DNA from: Luteolibacter yonseiensis
GTDB lineage: Bacteria > Verrucomicrobiota > Verrucomicrobiia > Verrucomicrobiales > Akkermansiaceae
DNA: 64,000 nucleotides
Direction of reading: 5' to 3'
NCBI RefSeq assembly: GCF_016595465.1
Contig: NZ_JAENIK010000011.1
Span: 1,426,001-1,490,000 of the forward strand
The translations under genes and the position numbers were made by a program. Positions 24,327 through 32,418 of this stretch are shown here, in pieces (positions within the stretch are counted from its first letter, which is position 1; every line of letters begins with the position of its first letter). The notes beneath the pieces are model-generated. The model was not told where the DNA came from. It ran no database searches and saw nothing but the letters and a program-made list of their open reading frames with translations.

Positions 24327-25223
24327 ATGGCCATCCTCATTGATGAAAACACCAAGCTCCTGGTTCAGGGGATCACCGGCAGCTTCGGCGCACGCCATGC
24401 CTCGCTCTCACTCGCCTACGGCACGAAGCTCGTGGCCGGTGTCACTCCGGGGAAGGGCGGACAGAAGTTTGAGAATGTCGTGCCGATCTTCGACACGGTC
24501 AGCCAGGCGGTGAATGAAACCGGTGCCACCGCTTCCGCCATTTTCGTGCCACCTCCGTTCGCCGCCGATGCGATCCTCGAAGCCGCGGACGCGGGCGTGG
24601 AACTCATCGTCTGCATCACCGAAGGCATCCCCGTGATGGACATGATGCGCGTGAAGGAAGCCCTCAGAGGTTCGAAGTCCCGCCTCGTCGGCCCGAACTG
24701 TCCCGGCCTCGTCACTCCGGGCCGCGGGGAGAAATCCCACGGTGGCTGCCGCATCGGCATCGCTCCCGGCTACATTCACAAGCGTGGCAATGTTGGTGTG
24801 GTCTCACGTTCCGGCACGCTCACTTACGAAGCGGTTTTCCAACTCACCCAGCTCGGCTACGGCCAGAGCACCTGCGTCGGCATCGGCGGAGATCCGATCA
24901 ACGGCACCAACCACCTCGAAGTGTTGGAAATGTTCAACAACGACCCTGAGACCGAGGCGATCATCATGATCGGCGAGATCGGCGGCACCGCCGAGGTGGA
25001 CGCCGCACGCTGGGCCAAGGAAAACTGCAAGAAGCCGATCGCCGGATTCATCGCCGGAGCGACCGCGCCTCCGGGCCGCCGCATGGGCCACGCCGGCGCC
25101 ATCGTCGGCGGTGAGGAAGACACCGCCCAAGCCAAGAAGCGCATTCTCGCCGAGTGTGGCATCGCCGTTTCTGAAACACCTTCGGACATGGCGAAGACAC
25201 TGCTCGAGCGCTGGGGCAAGTGA
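24327..25223 (+). CDS. sucD: Succinyl-CoA synthetase, alpha subunit
   Basis: A 298-residue CoA-binding subunit, partner of SucC in the TCA cycle. It shows the N-terminal Rossmann-type CoA-binding domain ([14 protein letters not shown]), [21 protein letters not shown], the SRSGTLTYE segment, and the phosphorylated His255 in GHAGAIVGG. Length and motifs match the family along its whole extent. It is the last gene of the sucC-VOC-sucD operon; a 10-bp imperfect hairpin follows 6 bp after the stop. Confidence 0.96.
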   Translation: MAILIDENTKLLVQGITGSFGARHASLSLAYGTKLVAGVTPGKGGQKFENVVPIFDTVSQAVNETGATASAIFVPPPFAADAILEAADAGVELIVCITEGIPVMDMMRVKEALRGSKSRLVGPNCPGLVTPGRGEKSHGGCRIGIAPGYIHKRGNVGVVSRSGTLTYEAVFQLTQLGYGQSTCVGIGGDPINGTNHLEVLEMFNNDPETEAIIMIGEIGGTAEVDAARWAKENCKKPIAGFIAGATAPPGRRMGHAGAIVGGEEDTAQAKKRILAECGIAVSETPSDMAKTLLERWGK

Positions 25224-25229
25224 GATGTG

Positions 25230-25254
25230 GGGAGAGGTGCGCCACACCTTTCCC
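25230..25254 (+). terminator. Possible terminator after sucD
   Basis: GGGAGAGGTG and CACCTTTCCC pair over 10 positions (one G-T) around a 5-nt loop directly after the sucD stop. There is no clear T-run after it, so it may be a stabilising 3' hairpin rather than an intrinsic terminator. Confidence 0.4.
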
Positions 25255-25336
25255 GGTTTGGTGATGGAACTCGTCCGGATTGGGGTGATTCTGGGTTGAA
25301 ACCAGTCACTCCAGGCGGATGGGGTATCCGGTTTGA

Positions 25337-25876
25337 TCAATCCTGTGGCTCAAGTTTTCCCGACTTCCACGAAAAGGTTTGGGATTCGCCTGACGGACCT
25401 GTGACCGTGAGCCGGGATCGATCAGCGGAAAATGAGACGCTTTTCGGAGTTCGCGTCCATTGGGGGAGCGTTTGGTCCGAAATATCCGTCCAGTCCGTGT
25501 CCCCGGTCCGGCGGAGGATTTCAAGCTTGGCCGGGTAGCCGTTGTCCAATTCGAAGTATTCGCAATAGATCAGGATATGCCGCTGGTCGAGAAGCAGGTA
25601 ATGGGTCGTCGGATTGAGGGCTTCCTCGGGCATGACGAGATATTTCTCCTGTGCCAATGCGGGCTTGGGGTATCCTTTCTCGATGATCGCTCCGGCATGT
25701 TGCAACCGATTGGATGCCGTCTCCCTGTAATCCAGTGCCAGCACGAAATCCCCGATCTTGTGTTCATTGCGGTCGGAAAAGAACGGATGCCGGGCGTCCG
25801 TATTTGATCCGGAGTTCCTCGCAACGGGCGAGGCACAGCCACCGAGGAGGAGAAGAATGGGAAAGAGGAGTTTCAT
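25337..25876 (-). CDS. Putative lipoprotein, function unknown
   Basis: A 179-residue product from ATG 25876, chosen because it gives a textbook lipoprotein signal: MKLLFPILLLLGGCAS with lipobox LGGC at residues 11-14. An upstream in-frame ATG (25972) adds 32 unlikely residues. The mature part is soluble and mixed alpha/beta, with YLLLDQRHILIYCEYFELD in the centre and a beta-rich C-terminus. No family is recognised. It is alone on the minus strand, converging on sucD and followed upstream by a 180-bp gap to the truB gene end. Confidence 0.7.
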   Translation of the reverse strand: MKLLFPILLLLGGCASPVARNSGSNTDARHPFFSDRNEHKIGDFVLALDYRETASNRLQHAGAIIEKGYPKPALAQEKYLVMPEEALNPTTHYLLLDQRHILIYCEYFELDNGYPAKLEILRRTGDTDWTDISDQTLPQWTRTPKSVSFSADRSRLTVTGPSGESQTFSWKSGKLEPQD

Positions 25877-26060
25877 GGCTAGTTTCCTTGTGGACCGGGA
25901 ACTACCCGACCGAGGGCGTGGACTGGAAGTCCAATCGCAAGACTTGTTCCATTTGTTCGGATGGGGGTTCATGATCGGAGCGCCGGATTCAAGCCCGACG
26001 CTCTCAGAACAGATGATCCGGCTGCCAGGTTCCGAGCCGCTTCAGCAACTCTTCAGATCC

Positions 26061-26795
26061 TCAAGCCCCCCGCATCAGCGAGATTTCCGCAAGGGAGACG
26101 AGCGCCTTGTACAAGTCCTCACGCGGGGCGGTCTTCAGGTCCGCGACGGTGACGGCGCGGTCCAGGGTGAACTTGCCGGAGCGGGTGCGGCGGAGGGCGC
26201 TGAGGTGAGCGCCGCAACCGAGTTTCTCACCGATGTCATGCGCGTAGGTGCGCACGTAGAAGCCTTTGGAGCAATTCACGGTAAAGTCCACTTCGGGCAG
26301 TTCGATGCGGGAAATCTCATTTCCCGTGATGTGCACCTTGCGTGGTTCCCGGACGATCTCGATGCCTTTTCTCGCAAGCTTGTAGAGGGGCACCCCGTCC
26401 TTCTTGATCGCGGAGACCATCGGCGGGATTTGTTCGAAGTCCCCCATGAAGCTGTCGAACACTTCCTGGATCTCCTGCTTTGAGAAATCCCTGACAGGCT
26501 TGGTTTCCAATACCTCACCCTGGCGGTCCTGGGTGCTGGTGGTGGAACCGAGCGTGAGCGTGCCGACGTATTGCTTGTCCTCGCTCATGAGCAGATCCTG
26601 GATCTTCGTCGCACGACCGATGACGAGCATGAGCAGTCCGGTAGCCATCGGATCGAGGGTTCCGCAGTGGCCGATTTTTTTGGTATTCAAGGCGCGGCGG
26701 GCGATGGCCACGACATCGTGGGATGTCATGTCTTCCGCCTTGTCGATGAGGAGCACGCCGCTCGGGCCTTCGTAGTCGTTGGATGAATTTCGCAT
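26061..26795 (-). CDS. truB: tRNA pseudouridine-55 synthase
   Basis: A 244-residue enzyme that converts U55 of tRNA T-arms to pseudouridine. It begins SGVLLIDKAEDMTSHDVV and carries the catalytic motif GHCGTLDPMATG with Asp48. PPMVSAIKKDGVPLYKLARKG and the later CSKGFYVRTYAHDIG are also diagnostic. The PUA tail of longer TruB proteins is absent or very short, as in several other phyla. It follows the nrnA gene by 18 bp, so the two form an operon; nrnA and truB are frequent neighbours in bacteria, usually with infB and rbfA, which are not seen here. Confidence 0.95.
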   Translation of the reverse strand: MRNSSNDYEGPSGVLLIDKAEDMTSHDVVAIARRALNTKKIGHCGTLDPMATGLLMLVIGRATKIQDLLMSEDKQYVGTLTLGSTTSTQDRQGEVLETKPVRDFSKQEIQEVFDSFMGDFEQIPPMVSAIKKDGVPLYKLARKGIEIVREPRKVHITGNEISRIELPEVDFTVNCSKGFYVRTYAHDIGEKLGCGAHLSALRRTRSGKFTLDRAVTVADLKTAPREDLYKALVSLAEISLMRGA

Positions 26796-26813
26796 ATCAG
26801 GGAGAATGGGGTG

Positions 26814-27821
26814 TTATAATCCGGCCGCCTCGATGTGGCGGCGGATGGCGGCGAGCACGAGGGCCTTGGCCTCTTCGAGAGGGCCTGTCATGCGGATGCC
26901 CGCGGCCAGCGCGTGACCGCCGCCGCCGAATTCGAGGGCGATCCTGCAGACATCCAGACGCTTGTCCTTCGAGCGCATGGAGACGCGGATTTTTCCGCCT
27001 TCCAGCTCTTCGAAAAACACCGCGAGCTGCACTCCGCGGATGGCGCGGATGATGTCGATGAGACCCTCGCTGTCCTCGGGCAGCAGAGCGAGATCGATGC
27101 GGGTCTGGTCGCGCAGTTCCCAGTTCGCCACCAGTCCGTCGGCGGAGAGTTCGAGCGTGTTGAGCAGGGCGCGCATCAGCTCGACACGGCGGTACGGGTG
27201 GTTGTCGTAAGTTTGGGAGTTCAGGGTGCCGACGTTCAGCCCGCGATGGATGAGATCGGCGGCCATTTCATAGGTCTTCGCCGTGGTGGACGGATACTGG
27301 AACGAACCGGTGTCGGTGGAGACGGCGACGTAGATGGCGTCGCGCGTTTCAGCGGGCAGCGGGAGATCGAGCTGGGTGATGATCTGATAAAGGATCTGGC
27401 CGGTGGCGGGGCTGGAGGAATCGATGAAATTCAGGTCGCCGTAGGAAGGATTCGACTTGTGGTGGTCGATGTTCAGCCAGATTTTCGCCTTGGATGCGGC
27501 GTGGAGCGCGTTGTCGCCAAGGCGTGGCTTGGCGGCGGTGTCGAGGGCGATGGCCACCTCGACATCAAGCGGCTCGGCGGGTGGCAGCTCGATCTTGTCC
27601 GAACCGGACATGAAGGCCAGATTGTCCGGCAGGCCGTCCTCATTGATCAGACGGACGGACTTTCCCGCAGCCATCAGGGAGAATCCGAGGGCGAGCTGGG
27701 AGCCGATGGCATCGCCGTCCGGACGGACGTGGCTGATGAGCACAAAGGACTGGTGGTCGCGCAGCACTTCGCCGATCCGGGCGATGCTGGCATTTTCGGG
27801 AGTGGCGTTCATTTCGCTCAT
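26814..27821 (-). CDS. nrnA: DHH/DHHA1 phosphoesterase, NrnA-like oligoribonuclease/pAp phosphatase
   Basis: A 335-residue DHH-superfamily enzyme. The metal-binding motifs are HVRPDGDAIGS (residues 31-41), an ALDT segment near 92, NIDHH (Asp119-His121) and STDTGSFQYP. The DHHA1 domain ends with the substrate-binding FGGGGHALAAG near residue 305. Relatives degrade very short RNA to mononucleotides and remove the 3' phosphate from pAp. Translation may start at the first or fourth residue (both Met). It precedes truB by 18 bp and is co-oriented with it. Confidence 0.9.
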   Translation of the reverse strand: MSEMNATPENASIARIGEVLRDHQSFVLISHVRPDGDAIGSQLALGFSLMAAGKSVRLINEDGLPDNLAFMSGSDKIELPPAEPLDVEVAIALDTAAKPRLGDNALHAASKAKIWLNIDHHKSNPSYGDLNFIDSSSPATGQILYQIITQLDLPLPAETRDAIYVAVSTDTGSFQYPSTTAKTYEMAADLIHRGLNVGTLNSQTYDNHPYRRVELMRALLNTLELSADGLVANWELRDQTRIDLALLPEDSEGLIDIIRAIRGVQLAVFFEELEGGKIRVSMRSKDKRLDVCRIALEFGGGGHALAAGIRMTGPLEEAKALVLAAIRRHIEAAGL

Positions 27822-27919
27822 GGGATGGAACCGCAGCGCGGGGGGCGGATTCTTCCCGCGAAGACCGACCGCGCAAGGATAAACCTTGCGACGGACCCCT
27901 CCGCTTCCGGCGTTGGTTA

Positions 27920-27957
27920 AAAATAAAGCACCTGCGGCGGACCGCAGGTGCTGTTTT
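27920..27957. terminator. Bidirectional terminator between nrnA promoter region and the fasciclin gene
   Basis: A perfect 11-bp stem (AGCACCTGCGG / CCGCAGGTGCT) with a 4-nt loop is flanked by TTATTTTT on the minus-strand side and GTTTTAT on the plus-strand side. It should end transcription of the fasciclin gene, whose stop is 27 bp upstream of it on the minus strand. Confidence 0.85.
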
Positions 27958-27983
27958 ATGCCATCCCTCCGTGGATTCCCTTA

Positions 27984-28574
27984 TCAATCCAGTGGAGAAA
28001 AGTCTTTGAGTGATTTCGGGATGAGCACCTTGCCGACGGAGTGCATCACGCCGTTTGTGGCGGGCACGTCGGCGCTGAAGACCTTGGCCTCATCGACTTC
28101 GATCTTGTCTCCATCGACGTCGATCTTGATTTTTTCACCGTTCATCGTTTTCACATCGCCATCCTTCAGTGTGGAGGCGGGCATGTTGCCGGCGATGACG
28201 TGATAGAGGAGGAGCGAGCGGAGCTTTTCCTTGTTTTCGGGAAGCATCAGCTTGCCGAGGAGCCCGGCGGGGAGCTTGTCAAAGGCTTCGTCCGTGGGGG
28301 CGAAGATCGTGTAGGCGCCCTTGCTGCCGAGTGTCACATCAAGTTCGGCGGCGACGAGGGCTTTCTTCAGGGTGGAAAAGGTGACGCTGTCATTGATGAC
28401 GTTGGTGAGGGAGCCCTTCTCAATCACGGGACCCTTCTCCACCTTGGTTTCGATGGTGGTCTCGGTTTTGACAGTTTTCTCGGCGGTTGCGGTTTCATCC
28501 TGGGCGAAGGCACATGGAGTTGCAGTCGCGAGGGTGCAAAGCACGGCGAAGCGGGTGAACTGGTTGATTTTCAT
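27984..28574 (-). CDS. Secreted fasciclin (FAS1) domain protein
   Basis: A 196-residue protein from ATG 28574 with a Sec signal peptide (MKINQFTRFAVLCTLATATPCAFA). A Thr/Glu/Lys-rich linker (about 26-50) leads to one complete FAS1 domain. That domain has FSTLKKALVAAELDVTL, the H1 box YTIFAPTDEAFDKLP, LLLYHVIAG, and the closing NGVMHSVGKVLIP. FAS1 domains mediate surface adhesion or carbohydrate contacts; here it is probably periplasmic or extracellular. The start was chosen for the signal peptide; the frame is open upstream. It is a single gene with its own terminator. Confidence 0.92.
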   Translation of the reverse strand: MKINQFTRFAVLCTLATATPCAFAQDETATAEKTVKTETTIETKVEKGPVIEKGSLTNVINDSVTFSTLKKALVAAELDVTLGSKGAYTIFAPTDEAFDKLPAGLLGKLMLPENKEKLRSLLLYHVIAGNMPASTLKDGDVKTMNGEKIKIDVDGDKIEVDEAKVFSADVPATNGVMHSVGKVLIPKSLKDFSPLD

Positions 28575-28856
28575 GGTAATGTCAGATGGTTTGTTGGTTG
28601 GGTGCCGCAGAAAAACCTCCCGATCCGGGATGACAGGGAGCACTGCGGCGGTTGTCATCGTTCTATTCGCAGTCGGCGTGCCTGATGGATTTTTGAAAAG
28701 CAACTCGCTGAAAGTGAAAGGCTAATTCCGAATACGTTCGTGGCGGGAACCCTGCCCCGAGGTGCAAATGATGTAAGGGGAATGCAACCTGCACGGAGTT
28801 CGTCTCTGTTGAGGAAACCTGCGCCCGTTCCCACCCATTTGCCTGAAGAGACCATG

Positions 28857-29283
28857 AAAAGGAGGTGCCGCCCCCCTGTAAGCCGGATTTTGTCCCCCTC
28901 TTGCGAGGCTGGACGGCCATTTCTCTCACTCCGCCGGAGCGGAGCGCCCCACTTGCGCGGGATGCGACTAATACCCGGGTTTTGTAACGGACGAGCAGCC
29001 CTTTCCCTGTTCTGTCTTGCACCACGCGAGGTTTGCCATGCCGTCCGGTTGCCCGGATTCGCGGTGGGCTCTTACTCCACCATTTCACCCTTGCCTGTGA
29101 CCTTGCGGTCCATCGGCGGTATCTTTCTGCTGCACTGTCTGTCCGGGATCCTCTCGTTTCCCGTCCCCCACTTTCATGGGGCGCGTTGCTCTATGGTGTC
29201 CGGACTTTCCTCACCTCCACTTGCGTGGAACTGCGACCGCCCGGGGAGCGGCGGGCGCAAGGTGGGGGAGAGGAGGTGGTTTT
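28857..29283 (-). ncRNA. rnpB: RNase P RNA, bacterial type A
   Basis: On the minus strand this stretch contains the universal RNase P core. The 5' signature GAGGAAAGTCCGGAC is at about 29200-29214. In the middle comes GAAAGATACCGCC, then GGCAAGGGTGAAATGGTGGAG and the TAAGAGCCCACCGCG block. The 3' end has ACAAAATCCGGCTTACAG (about 28874-28892), and helices between them contain variable loops. These match the order in E. coli M1 RNA. The RNA processes the 5' ends of tRNA precursors with the RnpA protein. Ends are approximate to about 10 nt because the outer P1 helix is not clear by eye. Frames that cross this region on both strands are not genes. Confidence 0.95.
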
Positions 29284-29287
29284 CCAA

Positions 29288-29578
29288 TCAAAAAAAATGT
29301 CCGGACGGAATCGGGGTTTCTCCGTCCGGATGAGATTGGTCGTATTCATCGCAAAGTTGGAAGAACAGTTGGAACGCTTCTTCCTGGGACGAGGTGTTCT
29401 CCTCGATGAAGGTCATCCAGCCCGCTCCTCCATGGGGATAGGCATGACCGAAGCGCCCGGTGACAAATTGGTGGAAATCCCACGGCATTAGTTGATCACG
29501 CCCACGCGAGCCGATGTCATGACCACTGACAAATGCCACCAGGCTGGTGAACGGGTAATCGCTGTCACCCCAATGCAT
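29288..29578 (-). CDS. Hypothetical protein, N-terminus possibly upstream of the first ATG
   Basis: The frame from ATG 29578 gives 96 residues (MHWGDSDYPFTSLVAFVSGHD...). Upstream of that ATG the same frame continues for 13 codons (AKTILASIRKRPG) back to the TAG that ends the HicB-like gene. The combined text IRKRPGMHWG fits a widespread small-protein family that begins IRxRPGMYxG, so the real N-terminus may lie there with a rare start codon. The last 14 codons lie inside a rho-independent terminator, and the poly-U tract encodes the final Phe-Phe. Function is unknown. It is the last gene before rnpB. Confidence 0.55.
   Translation of the reverse strand: MHWGDSDYPFTSLVAFVSGHDIGSRGRDQLMPWDFHQFVTGRFGHAYPHGGAGWMTFIEENTSSQEEAFQLFFQLCDEYDQSHPDGETPIPSGHFF
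29290..29330 (-). terminator. Rho-independent terminator overlapping the end of the preceding ORF
   Basis: On the minus strand TCCGGACGGA and TCCGTCCGGA form a 10-bp perfect stem with an 11-nt loop, followed by CA and eight T. It should end transcription of the DUF456/HicB-like group just before rnpB. Confidence 0.85.
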
Positions 29579-29617
29579 CCCAGGGCGTTTGCGGATGCTG
29601 GCGAGGATTGTCTTGGC

Positions 29618-29824
29618 CTAGGACCAGTCATTGGACCGGAAGACATGGTTGAGCTGGGGCAGGGGATTTCCTTTTTCCAACTGATCCGCGAAAATCCTGA
29701 GGGCGAGGACCTTCACCTTGGAAATCGCCTCCTCCCGTGATTCTCCAAATGCCCGGGCACCCGGAATTTGGGGCGCCTTCGCCAACCAGCGTCCATCCGA
29801 GTTTTGTTGATATTCGATTTTCAT
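29618..29824 (-). CDS. HicB-like small protein
   Basis: A 68-residue protein from ATG 29824. The sequence KIEYQQNSDGRWLAKAPQIPGARAFGESREEAISKVKVLALRIFA follows the HicB-like fold: beta strand, G-R-W-A, a P-G-A turn and then an acidic helix. HicB members usually neutralise a HicA mRNA-interferase toxin. No HicA with its GSH motif is visible next to it, so this may be an orphan antitoxin-type protein. It starts 4 bp after the DUF456 gene and is in the same frame as the following hypothetical ORF, separated from it only by the TAG stop. Confidence 0.7.
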   Translation of the reverse strand: MKIEYQQNSDGRWLAKAPQIPGARAFGESREEAISKVKVLALRIFADQLEKGNPLPQLNHVFRSNDWS

Positions 29825-29828
29825 GTTC

Positions 29829-30365
29829 TCAATTCCCGATCCAGAACACATCCAGGAAAAACCACGCGATCATCATCACGCCGACGACGATCTTGAATCC
29901 CATCCCTGCCACAGTCCCGACGACCGATCCCACTCCGGACATTAGTGCTGGCTTGGCTTGTTGTCTGGAGAACGCGACCTCCCCGACGACGGCCCCGATC
30001 AGGGGCCCCAGCAGCAGCCCGAACGGGAGGAAAAACAACCCCACGATGCTGCCGACGAGCGCGCCGATGGCGCCCCACCGTGTTCCACCGAACCACTTGG
30101 TTCCCGCCGCGCCGCTGAGCATTTCAAAGGCTTGTGAGACGGCCATCAGCAACACCAGCACCAAGAACGACCACCACCTCAACCCGGATGCCTCACCCAG
30201 CATCAGCCGATGGGCGACCGCCGCGATGAGCAGGATAAGATGTCCGGGCAGGACCGGCAGCACACATCCCACCGCCCCCGCCGCCAGAAGGCATCCCGTC
30301 ACGATCCAGGCCGCGCCCGTTCCCACGCCCTGCCACATTCCGCTGGATTGCATCGCTTCCCACAT
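29829..30365 (-). CDS. DUF456 family membrane protein
   Basis: A 178-residue integral membrane protein from ATG 30365; longer in-frame starts add unlikely residues. Hydrophobic segments are at about residues 15-37, 39-55, 66-85, 100-130 and 145-172. The order VGCVLPVLPGHLILLIA, then a Gly-rich GAIGALVGSIVGLFFLPFG, then LIGAVVGE matches the DUF456 family of unknown function. The Gly-rich helix pair suggests tight packing in the inner membrane. It is the first gene of a small operon with the HicB-like protein, and diverges from the Gfo/Idh/MocA gene. Confidence 0.78.
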   Translation of the reverse strand: MWEAMQSSGMWQGVGTGAAWIVTGCLLAAGAVGCVLPVLPGHLILLIAAVAHRLMLGEASGLRWWSFLVLVLLMAVSQAFEMLSGAAGTKWFGGTRWGAIGALVGSIVGLFFLPFGLLLGPLIGAVVGEVAFSRQQAKPALMSGVGSVVGTVAGMGFKIVVGVMMIAWFFLDVFWIGN

Positions 30366-30576
30366 GGCGGGTTGTTTACAGGGGAATGAGGGAAGGTGCA
30401 AATGCTTAGGATGCGGAGGGCTTGGAGGACAGGAATATTCCCATCCCAAATCGTTCTTGCGATTTTCACAATCGACGAGAAATACCTCACACGAAGTTCG
30501 AGTAATCATACAAACTCCCGAGATTGACCGTTCCTTCGTGCGGACGGGAGTCAAACCCAGAAACAGCCCCACATCC

Positions 30577-31959
30577 ATGCCCTCATCGTCATTCAGCCGC
30601 CGTCGCTTCCTTCAAACCACCGGGCTAGGTGCCGGTGGCGCCTTGCTGGGATTTCCCGCCATCGTCCGTGGCCAGAACCTGAACAGCCGTATCAACGTGG
30701 CGTGCATCGGGGTGGGAGGAAAAGGTGACAGCGACGTGAATGATGCCGCAAGGTGCGGCGGCACCATCGTGGGTCTTTGTGACGTGGATGCGGGTTACCT
30801 GAACAAGAAGGGAGAACAGTATCCGGACGCGAAGAAGTTCGTCGATTTCCGCAAGATGCTGGAGGAAATGGACAAGTCCATCGACGCGGTGACCATTTCC
30901 ACGCCGGACCACCTGCACGGTGTAGCGGCGATGGCGGCGATGAAGCTGGGCAAGCACATCTACTGCCAGAAGCCCCTCACCCAGACCGTTTTCGAGGCGC
31001 GCGAACTTCGCCGCGTGGCTCTGGAGAACAAGCTCGCCACCCAGATGGGGAACCAGGGAAGTGCGGCGGACGGTTTGCGCCGTGCGGTGGAGGTCATCCA
31101 GTCGGGATTGATCGGAAATCCCAAGGAGCTCCACGTCTGGTCGAACCGCCCGATCTGGCCGCAGGGGATGGACCGCCCGGCGGGGGAGAATCCGGTGCCG
31201 GAGGGTCTGGACTGGAATCTCTGGCTCGGTCCCGCGCAAATGAGACCTTATCTGAAAGATACGTATCATCCGTTCAAATGGCGTGGCTGGAAGGATTTCG
31301 GCACGGGCGCGTTGGGCGACATGGCCTGCCACACGGTGAACATGCCGTTCCGTGCGTTGAAACTGGGTTATCCGACCGTGGTCGAGTGTGAGATGGCGTC
31401 CCGCATCTATTCGGACACGTATCCGCTCACCTCGCGCATCCGCTTCGAATTCCCCGAGCGGGAAGGCCTGCCGCCGCTGAAGTTCTGGTGGTATGACGGA
31501 TCGCCGGGAAATGCGGAAAAACCGCTGCGCCCGTATCCGGACATCGTCAGCAGCGTGACGGCGCTCGAAGGGAAATTCCCCGCCAGCGGCTGCCTCATCA
31601 TCGGAGAAAAAGGCCAGGTGTTCTCTCCGGACGACTACGGCGCGAAGTTCCTCATCCAGCTTGAGGGCGAGCCCGGTCTTACGGACGGCAGCAAGCATGA
31701 GGCTGTCGCGGCGATCCCGCAAACGATCCCACGCTCTCCGGGGCACAACCAGGAGTGGTTCGACATGATCAAGAACGGCACGCCGGCCTATTCGAATTTC
31801 GAGATCGCGGGCTACCTCACGGAAATCATCCTGCTCGGTTGCATCGCCCTGCGCGTTGGCGAAGGGGTGAGGATGGAATGGGACGGCCCCGGCATGCGCT
31901 CGCCGAATTGCCCGGAAGCGGCGCAGTTCGTGAAACGCAACGAGCGCACGGGCTGGTGA
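30577..31959 (+). CDS. Twin-arginine-exported Gfo/Idh/MocA family oxidoreductase
   Basis: A 460-residue NAD(P)-dependent oxidoreductase with a Tat signal (SFSRRRFLQTTGLGAGGALL, twin Arg at residues 8-10). The Rossmann fold follows with VACIGVGGKGDSDV, CDVDAGY, STPDHLHGVAAMAAM and the family lysine in YCQKPLTQT. The C-terminal half carries GDMACHTVNMPF. Such exported Gfo/Idh/MocA proteins are abundant in Verrucomicrobia and Planctomycetes and act on sugars or cyclitols in the periplasm; the substrate here is unknown. The start at ATG 30577 puts the signal first. A very stable hairpin lies 20 bp after the stop. Confidence 0.92.
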   Translation: MPSSSFSRRRFLQTTGLGAGGALLGFPAIVRGQNLNSRINVACIGVGGKGDSDVNDAARCGGTIVGLCDVDAGYLNKKGEQYPDAKKFVDFRKMLEEMDKSIDAVTISTPDHLHGVAAMAAMKLGKHIYCQKPLTQTVFEARELRRVALENKLATQMGNQGSAADGLRRAVEVIQSGLIGNPKELHVWSNRPIWPQGMDRPAGENPVPEGLDWNLWLGPAQMRPYLKDTYHPFKWRGWKDFGTGALGDMACHTVNMPFRALKLGYPTVVECEMASRIYSDTYPLTSRIRFEFPEREGLPPLKFWWYDGSPGNAEKPLRPYPDIVSSVTALEGKFPASGCLIIGEKGQVFSPDDYGAKFLIQLEGEPGLTDGSKHEAVAAIPQTIPRSPGHNQEWFDMIKNGTPAYSNFEIAGYLTEIILLGCIALRVGEGVRMEWDGPGMRSPNCPEAAQFVKRNERTGW

Positions 31960-31979
31960 ACGACTTTTTGCGGGATTTT

Positions 31980-32021
31980 CCCCACCGGGAGCGCGGAAGT
32001 CATTCCGCGCTCCCGGTGGGG
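31980..32021 (+). terminator. Very stable 18-bp hairpin after the Gfo/Idh/MocA gene
   Basis: CCCCACCGGGAGCGCGGA pairs perfectly with TCCGCGCTCCCGGTGGGG across a 6-nt loop. There is no T-run directly after it on the plus strand, while TTTT precedes it. It probably marks the 3' end of the upstream transcript. Confidence 0.65.
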
Positions 32022-32094
32022 GGATTGCGCTCCGATCGACGGAGGGATGATCCTTTGTTGCCAAGGTATCCGTATGGTCCGTCGTCTCCCGTTC

Positions 32095-32418
32095 CTATCG
32101 ACAGTTCGCCAGATAAAATTCGAGTTCGATCAGGTCCGAACGCCGGAGCATCCATCGCATCGAAGGCAGTTGTGATCTTAACGCGGAGAGTTCTATTTCC
32201 CGGGAGATCGAGTCCGACATGAGCGAGACAAACCGCGCGCGACCGTTTTCCACCAGGAGGAAGGGACGAAAGGCCAACGGGAGCAGCAGCAGGGAAATCG
32301 CCACGGCGATGATGGTGAATGCGGTATCCCGCAACGAGAATGCGACGATCAGCAACATCAGGATCGGGTACATGGCGCGCATGCCGTAGCGCACGCGGAT
32401 AACGCGGTAAGGGGTCAT
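32095..32418 (-). CDS. Small membrane protein, function unknown
   Basis: A 107-residue protein from ATG 32418, with two adjacent hydrophobic segments (about 17-30 and 32-53) and a charged C-terminal half (FVSLMSDSISREIELSALRS...). No family is recognised. Its ATG overlaps the stop of the preceding membrane protein gene (ATGA on the minus strand), so the two are translationally coupled and may form a complex. It could be an inner-membrane component with a cytoplasmic PH-like or beta domain. Confidence 0.65.
   Translation of the reverse strand: MTPYRVIRVRYGMRAMYPILMLLIVAFSLRDTAFTIIAVAISLLLLPLAFRPFLLVENGRARFVSLMSDSISREIELSALRSQLPSMRWMLRRSDLIELEFYLANCR

Noticed and set aside
28740..29333. Open frames on both strands across 28.7-29.3 kb
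   Set aside because: The region is RNase P RNA; the frames arise from its structured, GC-rich sequence.
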